Positions 19,824 through 27,570 of a stretch of 64,000 nt of DNA are shown here, piece by piece. The stretch comes from Acidobacteriota bacterium (GTDB taxonomy: Bacteria; Acidobacteriota; Terriglobia; Bryobacterales; UBA6623), in assembly GCA_016125275.1 (NCBI GenBank), contig WGMB01000009.1, positions 1-64,000 of the forward strand. Reading direction: 5' to 3'. A program made the position numbers and the translations under genes. The first letter of the stretch is position 1, and each line of letters begins with the position of its first letter. The notes under the pieces are model-generated. The model was not told the origin of the DNA and did no database searches. It saw nothing but the letters and a program-made list of their open reading frames with translations.

Positions 19824-20687
19824 ATGGACCTGAGAACCAAAGCCGAAGCCTTCCGCGCGCTCCATCACGGCGGACGCATCCTCGTCCTCGTGAACGCTTG
19901 GGACGTGCCGAGCGCACGCATCGTGGAGGAGGCCGGCGCCGCGGCCATCGCCACCACCAGCGCGGGCGTCGCCAACGCGCTCGGATACGCCGACGGGCAG
20001 CGCATCCCGCGCGAGGTCATGATCGACGCAGTCCGCCGCATCGTGCGAGCAGTGCAGGTTCCCGTCAGCGCCGACGTCGAGGCCGGCTACGGGCCCTCCC
20101 CCGACGACGTCGGCGAAACCGCGCGACTCTTGTTGGACGCCGGCGCGGTCGGCTTGAACTTCGAGGACGGTTCCGGCGATCCGGCAGCCCCGCTCGTAGC
20201 GGTTGAACGGCAAGTGGAACGGATTGGGGCGATCCGGCGCGCAGCGGACGCCGCCGGCGTTCCGCTCACGATCAACGCGCGCACGGACGTCTTTCTAGAC
20301 GCGGTGGGCGCGCCCGCGACGCGCTTCGACGAAGCCGTGCGCCGGGCCAACGCCTATCTCGGCGCGGGAGCCGACTGCGCGTTCGTACCCGGGGTAGCAG
20401 CGGCGGATGTCATCGCCGAGTTGGTGCGCGCCGTCCGCGGACCGCTCAACATCCTGGCAGGGCCGGGCGCGCCGCCGATCGCAGAGCTCCAGCGGCTGGG
20501 CGTGGCCCGCGTCAGCACCGGGTCGGCGTTCGCCCGCGCCTGCTACGCGCGAGCGCGCGCAGTCGCCCGCGACGTCCTCACGTCCGGCTCCTGGGAAGCT
20601 CTGTTGGCCGACGCCATTCCCTATCGTGAAATGAACGAGTTGGCCGGCCGGCGCGGGTCCTCTCCCTCCGCGCAGGCCGAGGACTAG
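19824..20687 (+). CDS. isocitrate lyase / PEP mutase superfamily protein
   Basis: This 287-residue TIM-barrel enzyme has the family features: LVNAWDVPSARIVEEAG, ATTSAGVANALG, PVSADVEAGYG (metal-binding Asp and Glu), GLNFEDGSGD and INARTDVFL. In this superfamily such proteins are carboligases or lyases of 2-oxo and 2-hydroxy acids (oxaloacetate or methylisocitrate type). The KKCGH active-site motif of true isocitrate lyases is absent, so it is in the general oxaloacetase/PEP-mutase-like group. It is cytoplasmic, and the substrate is not assignable. It ends 10 bp before the convergent pilin gene. Confidence 0.85.
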   Translation: MDLRTKAEAFRALHHGGRILVLVNAWDVPSARIVEEAGAAAIATTSAGVANALGYADGQRIPREVMIDAVRRIVRAVQVPVSADVEAGYGPSPDDVGETARLLLDAGAVGLNFEDGSGDPAAPLVAVERQVERIGAIRRAADAAGVPLTINARTDVFLDAVGAPATRFDEAVRRANAYLGAGADCAFVPGVAAADVIAELVRAVRGPLNILAGPGAPPIAELQRLGVARVSTGSAFARACYARARAVARDVLTSGSWEALLADAIPYREMNELAGRRGSSPSAQAED

Positions 20688-20697
20688 CCGGCGGCGC

Positions 20698-21156
20698 CTA
20701 CTGCAGCTCTTGGTCCGCTTCCGAAGCGGCCTGCTCGCTGTTCTGCCGGATCACATTCGAGTGGTCGGTATAGAAATGCCGGACGCCGGTGGATTCGGAC
20801 TGCGGGTCCGCGTTCACGGTGTATCCGGCCGGCGTACCCACCATCGTGAAGACGTAGCCTGAAGCCAAGCCCGTGGCCAGGTTGTTCGGGATCAGGTCGG
20901 CCGCGTTCGGCCCCGGCGCGCCGCTCCCCGGCGGCGGCCCCAGCTCCTGGAGCGTCTGAGCGTAGCGACCGTAGGTGGAAAAGTACTGCACCTGCGCCGT
21001 ATTGAGCGTGCTCAGCGTCCGGATGGCGGCCATCTCGTAGGCGGCCCGCCGCGCCTGACCCAAGCGAGGAATCGCGATGGCCGCGATGATCAGGATGATG
21101 GCGATGACGATGAGCAGCTCAATGAGGGAGAAACCCCTCCGGTTTCGCTTCTGCAT
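20698..21156 (-). CDS. type IV pilin / pseudopilin-like major subunit
   Basis: This 152-residue protein has a class III signal peptide (MQKRNRRG) followed by the N-terminal pilin helix FSLIELLIVIAIILIIAAIA. Processing should occur after Gly8 to leave Phe1, and Glu5 is present. The C-terminal globular part contains TLNTAQVQYFSTYGRYAQTL, typical of short PilA-like pilins in Acidobacteriota. A GGAGGACC ribosome-binding site lies just before ATG 21156, which decides the start; the frame runs further upstream to 21681 but codes no sensible protein there. No pilus assembly genes (prepilin peptidase, ATPases) are adjacent, so it is an isolated gene. Confidence 0.9.
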   Translation of the reverse strand: MQKRNRRGFSLIELLIVIAIILIIAAIAIPRLGQARRAAYEMAAIRTLSTLNTAQVQYFSTYGRYAQTLQELGPPPGSGAPGPNAADLIPNNLATGLASGYVFTMVGTPAGYTVNADPQSESTGVRHFYTDHSNVIRQNSEQAASEADQELQ

Positions 21157-21293
21157 TGGTCCTCCGTTCGCTCCCTGCGGAGAGATTTCATACGGAAGAC
21201 GCACGAGGCGGCTCTGGAGTGCAAACAAATTCATGGCGGATGGGAGCGGAACGAGGCCCTTCTCGTATTCTAGCCCGGCCGCCGGCGTAGCCC

Positions 21294-21299
21294 TATAAT
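21294..21299 (+). promoter_or_regulatory. consensus -10 box (TATAAT), leaderless spacing
   Basis: A perfect TATAAT ends 7 nt before the ATG at 21307. Transcription would start at or next to the A of the start codon, so the mRNA is probably leaderless. No convincing -35 is visible. Confidence 0.6.
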
Positions 21300-21306
21300 T
21301 GTGGGC

Positions 21307-21762
21307 ATGCGCATCGCACTGCTGCTCCTGCTGATCGCGCTGGCCGCTCCGGCGCAACTCAAGAAGCGCACCGAGGCTCCTCCGCAACAGCCCGCCGGAC
21401 CCATGGTCGACGAGGACGAGGACCTGCTGCCGCAAACCGACTACGCCTTCAACCCCATCCAGGCGAAGAAGGAGCTCAAGGTCGGCGACTTCTACAAGAA
21501 GAAGGACAACCAGCGCGCCGCAGCGGTGCGCTACCTGGAGGCCACGCGCTGGAACCCTTCCTACGCCGAGGCCTTCTGGAAGCTGGCCGAGATGCGCGAC
21601 GAGATGGGGCAGAACGCCGAGGCGCTCGACGCCTACAAGCGCTTCGTGCAGCTCTCCGAAAACGACGGTAAGGCCGAGCACGCCCGCAAGCGGATCGCCG
21701 AGATTGAGGCGACGATGGCTTCGCCCCCTGTCTCGGCCGGAGCCGACTCCGCCGGCCCCTGA
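21307..21762 (+). CDS. secreted TPR-repeat protein
   Basis: This 151-residue protein has a signal peptide (MRIALLLLLIALAAPAQ), an acidic linker (VDEDEDLLPQ) and about two TPR units: KVGDFYKKKDNQRAAAVRYLEATRWNP and YAEAFWKLAEMRDEMG/EALDAYKRFVQL. TPRs bind partner proteins, and similar small TPR lipoproteins help BamD-like or scaffold complexes. ATG 21307 is preferred to GTG 21301 because the -10 box at 21294-21299 fits a leaderless start there. It precedes the YfhO-like gene by 52 bp on the same strand. Specific function unknown. Confidence 0.75.
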   Translation: MRIALLLLLIALAAPAQLKKRTEAPPQQPAGPMVDEDEDLLPQTDYAFNPIQAKKELKVGDFYKKKDNQRAAAVRYLEATRWNPSYAEAFWKLAEMRDEMGQNAEALDAYKRFVQLSENDGKAEHARKRIAEIEATMASPPVSAGADSAGP

Positions 21763-21814
21763 AGCGATTCAATCTGCGTTTCGAGCCGCCGCGTTCTACA
21801 ATGGCTCTTCGTCC

Positions 21815-24034
21815 ATGCCCCGCTGGTTGCGCCACCGCGGCGCCGTTGTACTGCTGCTCGGCCTCACCGCGTTGTTCTATTGGAAGCTGATCTTCTCCGA
21901 TCGCTTCACCTTCCTCGACTCCCCGGACCTGATGGGCCAGGTGGCCCCCTGGTACAACGTGCAGGCGCAGGCCTGGAACGAGGGCGAGTTCCCGATGTGG
22001 GACCCCTATGTGTGGGGCGGACAGTCCCTGCTGGGCCAGATGCAGCCGGGCGGGGCGTTTCCCTTGAACTGGCCGCTGTTCCTGGCGCCGCTCGACGACG
22101 ATGGCCGCATCGACCTGCGCTGGATGAGCCTGCACTTCGGGCTGATCCGGCTGCTGCCCGCTCTGTTCTTCTATCTGCTGGTGAGGGAGTTGGGCTGCCG
22201 GCGCTTCGCGGCCCTGCTGGCTGGGCTGGCGTTCGGCTGCGGTGGATACATCTCCACCATCGGCTGGCCGCAAATGCTGCACGGGGCAATCTGGTTTCCG
22301 CTGACGCTCTACTTCCTGGCTCGGTTCGTCCGCCTGGGCTGGACCGCCGCCGGCGCCGCCAACGCCGTACTGTGTGGGGGGTCGATCGGCTTCTCGCTGC
22401 TGAGCGGCCACCATCAGACGCCGTTCTTCTCGCTGCTGGCGGTCACGGGCGTGTTCGCCTATTTGTGGTGGCGACGGTTTCAACAGTCGCGGGTCGAGGC
22501 ATTCCGGCTGGCGGCGCTGTACGGAGCGTCGGCCGCGACGGCGTTTCTGGTGGCGGCATTGCAGTTGCTGCCGGCGCTGGAGTACGGCAAGCTGGCCTAC
22601 CGCTGGGTGAACGCCGCCGAACCGGTGGGCTACGAAGACCCCGTGCCCTACTTCGTCCACGAGCAGTCCAGGCTCTTCCCCATCACGCTGTTCGGCGCGG
22701 TCGTGCCACGAGCCTACTTCCAAACGAACACGCAGGTGGGCTGGGTTTGCCTGGCGCTGGCGCTGCTGGCCGTGGCGACGCGCTGGAACGAGACGAAGAC
22801 GCGGATTGCCGCCGGCCTCGCCGTGGGCGGGCTGGCCATCGGCTTTGGGCCGTTTTCGCTGCTGCACGGGTGGCTGTACGAGTTCGTGCCCATGGCGGAG
22901 AAGGCTCGCACGGGCGCGCACGCGGTGTTCGTCTTCCAGGCCGGGGTGTTCCTGCTGGCGGCGCTGGGCGTCGAGCGGCTGCTGGACCGCGGCTGGGGCG
23001 AGGCGGGCGAAAAGTGGTTCGAGTGGGCCGGCAAGATCCTGTTGAGCTTTGCCGCCCTCACCTGGATCATCCTCTACTTCCAGGTGGGCGAGGGCAAGAT
23101 GGAGGCCGCGCCGGGCGACCACATGATGATCGCCGCGCTGGTCGCTCTTTCGTTGGCGGCGGTCCTGCTGGCTTGGCGGCGCTCGGCCATCGGCTGGGGG
23201 GGGCTGCGGTTCGCGCTGGTCGCACTGACGCTCACCGAGCTCTATGCGCCCCAGTGGCACTTCCTGTCCGACATCGGCGATCCCGAGCGGCGGCAATATC
23301 TGGCCGAGTACGAACCCTATCGCGGCGCCATGAGCTTCGTCGAGCACGCCCAGAACTCCCGTTGGGAGCCCTTGCGGTTCGAGATCGCCGGCCCCGAGGG
23401 CGCCGGCCACAACGTCGGAGCCTGGTACGGCGTGCAGCAGATGGACGGCTTTCTGGCTTCGGCGAATCGCGATCTCTACGACCTGATGGGCCGCGACGGC
23501 TGGGTGGAAACGCGCCTGCTGATGGGCACGCGCTACACCCTCGCCAAGGAGCCCACCCGCCCCGACCAGATCAAGGTCTATGAAGACCCGCAATGGAAGG
23601 TCTTCGAGAACCCCGGGGCCAACCCCAGAGCTTGGCTGCAGCACTCCGGCGCAGAGATCACCGGGCCCAAGGGCGAAACCGAGGGCCTGCCGACGGTGGA
23701 GAGCTGTCCCGACATCGAAGAGCGGCCGGTCGGCTTCGCTCGCTGGACCCTCCGGCGGACTCTGCTGAACGTAGCCCCGGCCTGCTCGGCCTGGCTGATC
23801 CTTTCCGACCCGTGGTATCCCGGCTGGGAGGCGGAGGTCGACGGCAAGCTGACGACGGTCTACCGCTACAAGAAGGCTCTGCGGGCCGTGCCGGTCCCGG
23901 CCGGCGAGTACGTCGTCCAGATCATCTACCGGCCTCGCTCGGTCTTCTTGGGCGGCTGGCTCACGGGTTTTGGGCTGCTGCTCTGCGCCGGGGCGACGTT
24001 CGTGGCGTTGCGCAGGCGCTCGGCGGCGTCCTGA
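21815..24034 (+). CDS. YfhO-family membrane protein
   Basis: This 739-residue protein has about 12-13 membrane helices and a soluble C-terminal region of about 250 residues with a beta-sandwich end (PWYPGWEAEVDG, RYKKALRAVPVPAGEYVV...YRP). That ending is characteristic of YfhO proteins, which are GT-C-like and linked to glycosylation of teichoic acid or other surface glycans. Early loop: LDSPDLMGQVAPWYN. ATG 21815 follows a TACAAT hexamer (21797-21802). Its 3' end overlaps the convergent patatin gene by 109 bp. The exact reaction is unknown. Confidence 0.82.
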   Translation: MPRWLRHRGAVVLLLGLTALFYWKLIFSDRFTFLDSPDLMGQVAPWYNVQAQAWNEGEFPMWDPYVWGGQSLLGQMQPGGAFPLNWPLFLAPLDDDGRIDLRWMSLHFGLIRLLPALFFYLLVRELGCRRFAALLAGLAFGCGGYISTIGWPQMLHGAIWFPLTLYFLARFVRLGWTAAGAANAVLCGGSIGFSLLSGHHQTPFFSLLAVTGVFAYLWWRRFQQSRVEAFRLAALYGASAATAFLVAALQLLPALEYGKLAYRWVNAAEPVGYEDPVPYFVHEQSRLFPITLFGAVVPRAYFQTNTQVGWVCLALALLAVATRWNETKTRIAAGLAVGGLAIGFGPFSLLHGWLYEFVPMAEKARTGAHAVFVFQAGVFLLAALGVERLLDRGWGEAGEKWFEWAGKILLSFAALTWIILYFQVGEGKMEAAPGDHMMIAALVALSLAAVLLAWRRSAIGWGGLRFALVALTLTELYAPQWHFLSDIGDPERRQYLAEYEPYRGAMSFVEHAQNSRWEPLRFEIAGPEGAGHNVGAWYGVQQMDGFLASANRDLYDLMGRDGWVETRLLMGTRYTLAKEPTRPDQIKVYEDPQWKVFENPGANPRAWLQHSGAEITGPKGETEGLPTVESCPDIEERPVGFARWTLRRTLLNVAPACSAWLILSDPWYPGWEAEVDGKLTTVYRYKKALRAVPVPAGEYVVQIIYRPRSVFLGGWLTGFGLLLCAGATFVALRRRSAAS

Positions 24035-24777
24035 CGTCCCTGGGCCAGCAGCCTATCCACGAAATCCCGGTTCCAGCGAAACGACTCCCGCACCGAGCCC
24101 AGCAGCTTCGGGTGGCCGATCGTCAGCAGGCTCAGTCCTTCGAGGTCCTTGGCGGTCGGCTCGGAGCGCTCGCCGTGGATGCGGTCCAGCACGGAGAGCA
24201 GCCGGACCCGAACCCAGCGCACGGGTGGAAAGGGGTGCCGCTGCAGCAGATCGACGGCAATCAGCTCGTCCGCGCCGATCTCGAGAGCCTCCTTGAGCGG
24301 CATGTAGCGGATCGCGCCGCAGTCGAGCAGGAGCCGGCCGTCCACCCGCACCGGCGGCAGCACCCCGGGCAGGGCGCAGGCGGCCAAGAGCGTGCGGGCG
24401 TCGACGCGTTCGCCCTCGAACGCCACCGCCCGCCAAGTGAGCGCATCGAGCGCCACCACGCGGTAGCGAAAATGGAGCGGGCGCGGTCCGAACTCGGCGG
24501 CGATGCGCTCAATCCAGGCGCGAAACATCGGCGTCTGGGCGCTCCAGGGCGGTCGCCAGCGGCTCGCGGAGCCGCTCAGCAGCTCCCCGGGCCACTCCCG
24601 CCACACCGCGAGCAGTTCGTCCGGGGTGGCCCCGCGCGAGAGCAGAAAACCATTGACCGCTCCGATCGAGATGCCGGTGACGACGTCCGGCCGCCAGCCC
24701 CTCTCCCACAGCTCCAGCCAGACGCCGACTTGATAGGCGCCGAACGCCGCGCCGCCGGAGAGAGCCAGCGCCCTCAT
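23926..24777 (-). CDS. patatin-like phospholipase
   Basis: This 283-residue protein has the patatin fold signature: an oxyanion-type loop ALSGGAAFGAYQVG, nucleophile Ser in GISIGAVNG, and a catalytic Asp in LLLDCGAIRYMPL. The usual DG[GA] here reads DCGA, a mild deviation. The expected activity is lipid acyl hydrolysis in the cytoplasm or at the membrane. ATG 24777 is chosen over 24849 because the patatin fold begins directly there. It lies 28 bp after the monoheme protein gene on the same strand, so the two are likely co-transcribed. The last 109 bp overlap the YfhO gene on the other strand. Confidence 0.85.
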   Translation of the reverse strand: MRALALSGGAAFGAYQVGVWLELWERGWRPDVVTGISIGAVNGFLLSRGATPDELLAVWREWPGELLSGSASRWRPPWSAQTPMFRAWIERIAAEFGPRPLHFRYRVVALDALTWRAVAFEGERVDARTLLAACALPGVLPPVRVDGRLLLDCGAIRYMPLKEALEIGADELIAVDLLQRHPFPPVRWVRVRLLSVLDRIHGERSEPTAKDLEGLSLLTIGHPKLLGSVRESFRWNRDFVDRLLAQGRQDAAERLRNATNVAPAQSSSPKPVSQPPKKTERGR

Positions 24778-24805
24778 CGGACCGACCGGCCTTCTGGGCC
24801 GCCGC

Positions 24806-26011
24806 TCATTGCGGCAGCAGCCCGGGTTTGGACTGCCGTAGGATCGCAACCAGCGCCTCGCGCTCTGTCGCGGCGAGAGCCGGGATCGGGGCCTCGGAAC
24901 GCCCTTCGACCAGAATCTCGCGCAGACGGCGGCCCACGTAGCTCAGCGTCTCCGGCGGGAGCGAGTCGAACGACTCGGAAAGAATCAGGTAGCTCAGCGG
25001 ATGGCGCAGCAGCCTCCGCTCGAGATCGAGCTCATGCAGAGGACCGCGGGCCTCGAAGACCTTGCGGAACTCCGGGTCGCCCTCGATCCGCACCGGCAAC
25101 GGAGCCTCTCCCACGAACAGCAGGCCGCGCACCAGCTCCTCGGCGGGCCCTTGGATGCGGCGCTGCACCGAGGCGGCGGTCTCCTCGCTGAGCTCGCCGA
25201 ACAACCGCGTCATGTCCTGGCGATACTCGATCGCGCGGCGGGCTTCCACGCCGGCGCGGGCGATCCGGTTGTGCAGATCGGTTTGGTGCGCCAAAAGCAG
25301 TTGCGCAACCACGTCGCTGGTCGCCGCCGGATAGTCCGCCACGTCAAAACGCGTCCGCAGCGCCACCGGCTCGGCCGACGGCGAGAGGGAGTCCTCGGAG
25401 TCGAAGCTGTCGAGCCAGCGATTGCCCCAATGCGGGCTCAGGCTCTTGCCGGTGACGTACCAGCCGCCGAAGCGCTGGTCCAGGGCCGTGCGCGTATCGA
25501 CGTCGATCGAGCCCAGCCGCAGGACGGGCTGGCCGTCCGGCGCGGGATGCACGGACCGCGTTAGATGCCCGGGGACGCCGAGGGTCCGCGACGACTCGTG
25601 ACACTGCAGGCAGGTCCCGTCGTCAGCCACGAAGCGCGGCCGCGCGGAAGGCTCCTGCTCGAGCGTATAGAACACGCCGGCCCCGCCCGGCGCCGCGGCC
25701 GAGATTTCGAGGATCGGGCCCCCGCGCACCCAACCCACATAGACCTCATCGTTGAAATAGAGTGCGCGCGGCGATTCGGGCCGGATCAGCCGGAACTGCG
25801 CGCTGGTCTTGGAGAACACCAGCGACTGCGACGACACGGGGATGTCCAAGGCGTCGAGCAGCGAGCGCAGCCAGCCCTTGCCGTCGTTGTCGAACCGCAG
25901 AGCGACTTCGCCGCGATCGAGCCGTTGCTGCAAGCGCTGGATGGGGTCGGGCGGGGCGGCCTCGGCGGAGAGCAGACCGGCCAACACGAACAGGGGGGCC
26001 AGACGCCGCAT
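24806..26011 (-). CDS. exported monoheme (CXXCH) protein of unknown function
   Basis: This 401-residue protein has a signal peptide (MRRLAPLFVLAGLLSAEA). It has one heme c motif, CLQCH, near residue 160, followed by conserved-looking GVPGHLTRSV and FGGWYVTGK. The N-terminal part has FDNDGKGWLRSLLDALDIPVSSQSLVF, and the C-terminal half is helical. It looks like a periplasmic heme protein, and I do not recognise a characterised family. Similar single-heme proteins of this build occur in Planctomycetes and Acidobacteria. ATG 26011 is chosen because it starts the signal peptide. It is followed after 28 bp by the patatin gene. Confidence 0.7.
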   Translation of the reverse strand: MRRLAPLFVLAGLLSAEAAPPDPIQRLQQRLDRGEVALRFDNDGKGWLRSLLDALDIPVSSQSLVFSKTSAQFRLIRPESPRALYFNDEVYVGWVRGGPILEISAAAPGGAGVFYTLEQEPSARPRFVADDGTCLQCHESSRTLGVPGHLTRSVHPAPDGQPVLRLGSIDVDTRTALDQRFGGWYVTGKSLSPHWGNRWLDSFDSEDSLSPSAEPVALRTRFDVADYPAATSDVVAQLLLAHQTDLHNRIARAGVEARRAIEYRQDMTRLFGELSEETAASVQRRIQGPAEELVRGLLFVGEAPLPVRIEGDPEFRKVFEARGPLHELDLERRLLRHPLSYLILSESFDSLPPETLSYVGRRLREILVEGRSEAPIPALAATEREALVAILRQSKPGLLPQ

Positions 26012-26233
26012 CAGCCTGATTCTAGCAGTGGCACAACCGGGGTTGACGCGCCTCCCCGCCCTGTCAACTCGCGTTGACACAGAAAGTGTGAGGGTCGGGG
26101 CTGCGAATCGTCGCTTTCTCTAGTAGGGACTCGTGTTCCCCGCGGCCGGCGCAACGCACTTCGGTTTGGCGCCGCGCATGCTTCTAACGAAATTGCCGGA
26201 AGTACCGGCTCCCGATTCCCTGCGTGGGAGGCG

Positions 26234-26284
26234 GACCTTCGGGTCCGTCAAGCCGGGCGGCTCAACCCCTCGGGCCGCCCGGCT
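26234..26284 (-). terminator. tandem hairpins at the end of the amidohydrolase gene
   Basis: An 11-bp perfect stem (AGCCGGGCGGC/GCCGCCCGGCT, 26251-26284) overlaps the last codons of the amidohydrolase gene. It is followed on the minus strand by a second hairpin, GGACC-CGAA-GGTCC (26234-26247). There is no U-tract; the pair probably ends or protects the transcript. Confidence 0.55.
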
Positions 26285-27135
26285 GCTTCTTTCTCGCGCA
26301 GAGCTCCGCCGAACCACAGCCGATTGGCCGTCTCTCCGACAATCCACGCCCGAGCCTGCGCGTTGAGCGGCAGCTCCTCTGTGTAAATTTGCAGAGCCTG
26401 CCTGTAAGTCAGGCGCGGCGAATACTTCTCCAGCGGGAAGTGCGCGCCCCAGGCGCAGCGCTCCGGCCCGAACAGGTCGATCACCTGCAGCATCACGGGC
26501 TGAAAGCTCCGGCAAGGGTAGCCGTCCGAGCACCCTTCGGGGCCGTTGGCGATGTTGGAGACCTTGGCGTGGCAGTTCGGGCGGCGAGCGAGCTTGGCGA
26601 GCGCCGCCAGCGTCTCCCGGACAGGCCCGCCGGCTTCGAGCTTCAGGCTGTGGTCGAGCACGACCGGCAGTTCCGGAAACTGCTCCAGCAGCCTGTCGGC
26701 GTCATCCGCAAGCTGGTGGTCGACCTGGAGGTTCACCACCAGGGAGTGCTCGTGCGCCGCCCGCCAAAGAGCCCGCACGTGCGGATCGTCGATGCGTCCG
26801 TCGCGCGTGGGCACGCTGCGCAGGCCCTTCACGCCGAACTCCCCGGCCATCGCCGCCAGCCGCGAGGGGCTGGCCGGATCGCTCGGATCGAGCGTTACGA
26901 TGCCGGCGATCCAGTCCGGATGCGCCTGCGAGGCGTCACACATATAGCGATTGTCGAACCCGTAGAAGCCGCTGACCTGCACCGCCGTAACGGCCGTCAC
27001 TCCGGCAGCCGCCATCTCGCGGCGTAGGTGGTCGATCGTGCCCGTCCCGACAGGAGGGCGTGACGGGTCCTTCCGCGGCGGGTACCGCGTTTCGTCGGCG
27101 GAGAAAAGGTGCGCGTGCGCGTCGACAACCAGCAT
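26248..27135 (-). CDS. amidohydrolase-2 family metal-dependent hydrolase
   Basis: This 295-residue TIM-barrel protein begins MLVVDAHAHLF, the HxH metal-binding motif of amidohydrolase family 2. Further family features are GVKGLRSVP, SLVVNLQVDHQL, PELPVVLDHSL (third-strand His) and CAWGAHFPLE, in the place of the usual GSDxP motif. The family includes 2-pyrone-4,6-dicarboxylate lactonase, decarboxylases and related hydrolases. The Asp-for-Ala change at the last motif (WGAHFP for WGSDFP) may alter metal binding. Substrate unknown. It is separated from rpmE by a strong terminator. Confidence 0.82.
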   Translation of the reverse strand: MLVVDAHAHLFSADETRYPPRKDPSRPPVGTGTIDHLRREMAAAGVTAVTAVQVSGFYGFDNRYMCDASQAHPDWIAGIVTLDPSDPASPSRLAAMAGEFGVKGLRSVPTRDGRIDDPHVRALWRAAHEHSLVVNLQVDHQLADDADRLLEQFPELPVVLDHSLKLEAGGPVRETLAALAKLARRPNCHAKVSNIANGPEGCSDGYPCRSFQPVMLQVIDLFGPERCAWGAHFPLEKYSPRLTYRQALQIYTEELPLNAQARAWIVGETANRLWFGGALREKEAAGRPEGLSRPA

Positions 27136-27152
27136 CGTGGCTGAGAATACAC

Positions 27153-27180
27153 GAAGGGCGCGGCCGGAGCCGCGCCCTTC
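27153..27180 (-). terminator. intrinsic terminator of rpmE
   Basis: A perfect 12-bp stem (GAAGGGCGCGGC/GCCGCGCCCTTC) with a 4-nt loop begins 28 nt past the rpmE stop on the minus strand and ends before the amidohydrolase start. The tail is not strongly U-rich. Confidence 0.75.
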
Positions 27181-27207
27181 GCCGGAAATCCTCGCCTCGA
27201 CAGGCTG

Positions 27208-27420
27208 TTAGTTGCCGGTGTGGCGGCCGTACCGCTTCCGGAACCGCTCCACGCGGCCCGCCGTGTCGACCAGCTTCTGCTTACCCGTGAAGAACGGGTG
27301 GCACGCGGAGCAGATCTCGAGGTGGACGTCGCCCTTGTGGGTCGACCGGGTCTCGAACTCCTCGCCGCAAGCGCAACGCACCTTCACGGTGTGGTAATCG
27401 GGATGAATCTCGGCTTTCAT
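27208..27420 (-). CDS. rpmE: 50S ribosomal protein L31
   Basis: This 70-residue protein has the L31 sequence: [46 protein letters not shown] and KRYG. Cysteines at CxC and CxxC make this the zinc-binding (C+) form of L31, which can also serve as a zinc reserve. It is part of the large ribosomal subunit, bridging the central protuberance and the 30S head. It has its own promoter (extended -10 at 27462-27470) and terminator (27153-27180), so it forms a single-gene unit. Confidence 0.98.
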   Translation of the reverse strand: MKAEIHPDYHTVKVRCACGEEFETRSTHKGDVHLEICSACHPFFTGKQKLVDTAGRVERFRKRYGRHTGN

Positions 27421-27461
27421 CTTCTTTCAAGCCCTCGCTTCGTTTCGTGGCAAACCTTTGA

Positions 27462-27470
27462 AGTATACCA
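27462..27470 (-). promoter_or_regulatory. extended -10 promoter of rpmE
   Basis: On the minus strand TGGTATACT is a TGn extended -10 (TG-G-TATACT). It would start transcription about 35 nt before the rpmE ATG. The -35 is weak, as is usual with an extended -10. Confidence 0.55.
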
Positions 27471-27570
27471 TTCGCAGGCGGCGGGCGGCTACCGAAACCC
27501 ACCGCGCGCTCCGCGCGTCTCAACGCTCGGAAGCGCTCCCGGGACCTTGGCAGGAACCTGGGGGTATTTG

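Noticed and set aside
21476-23644. 722-residue minus-strand ORF rich in Gln/Arg
   Set aside because: Shadow of the YfhO gene in GC-rich DNA; low-complexity composition.
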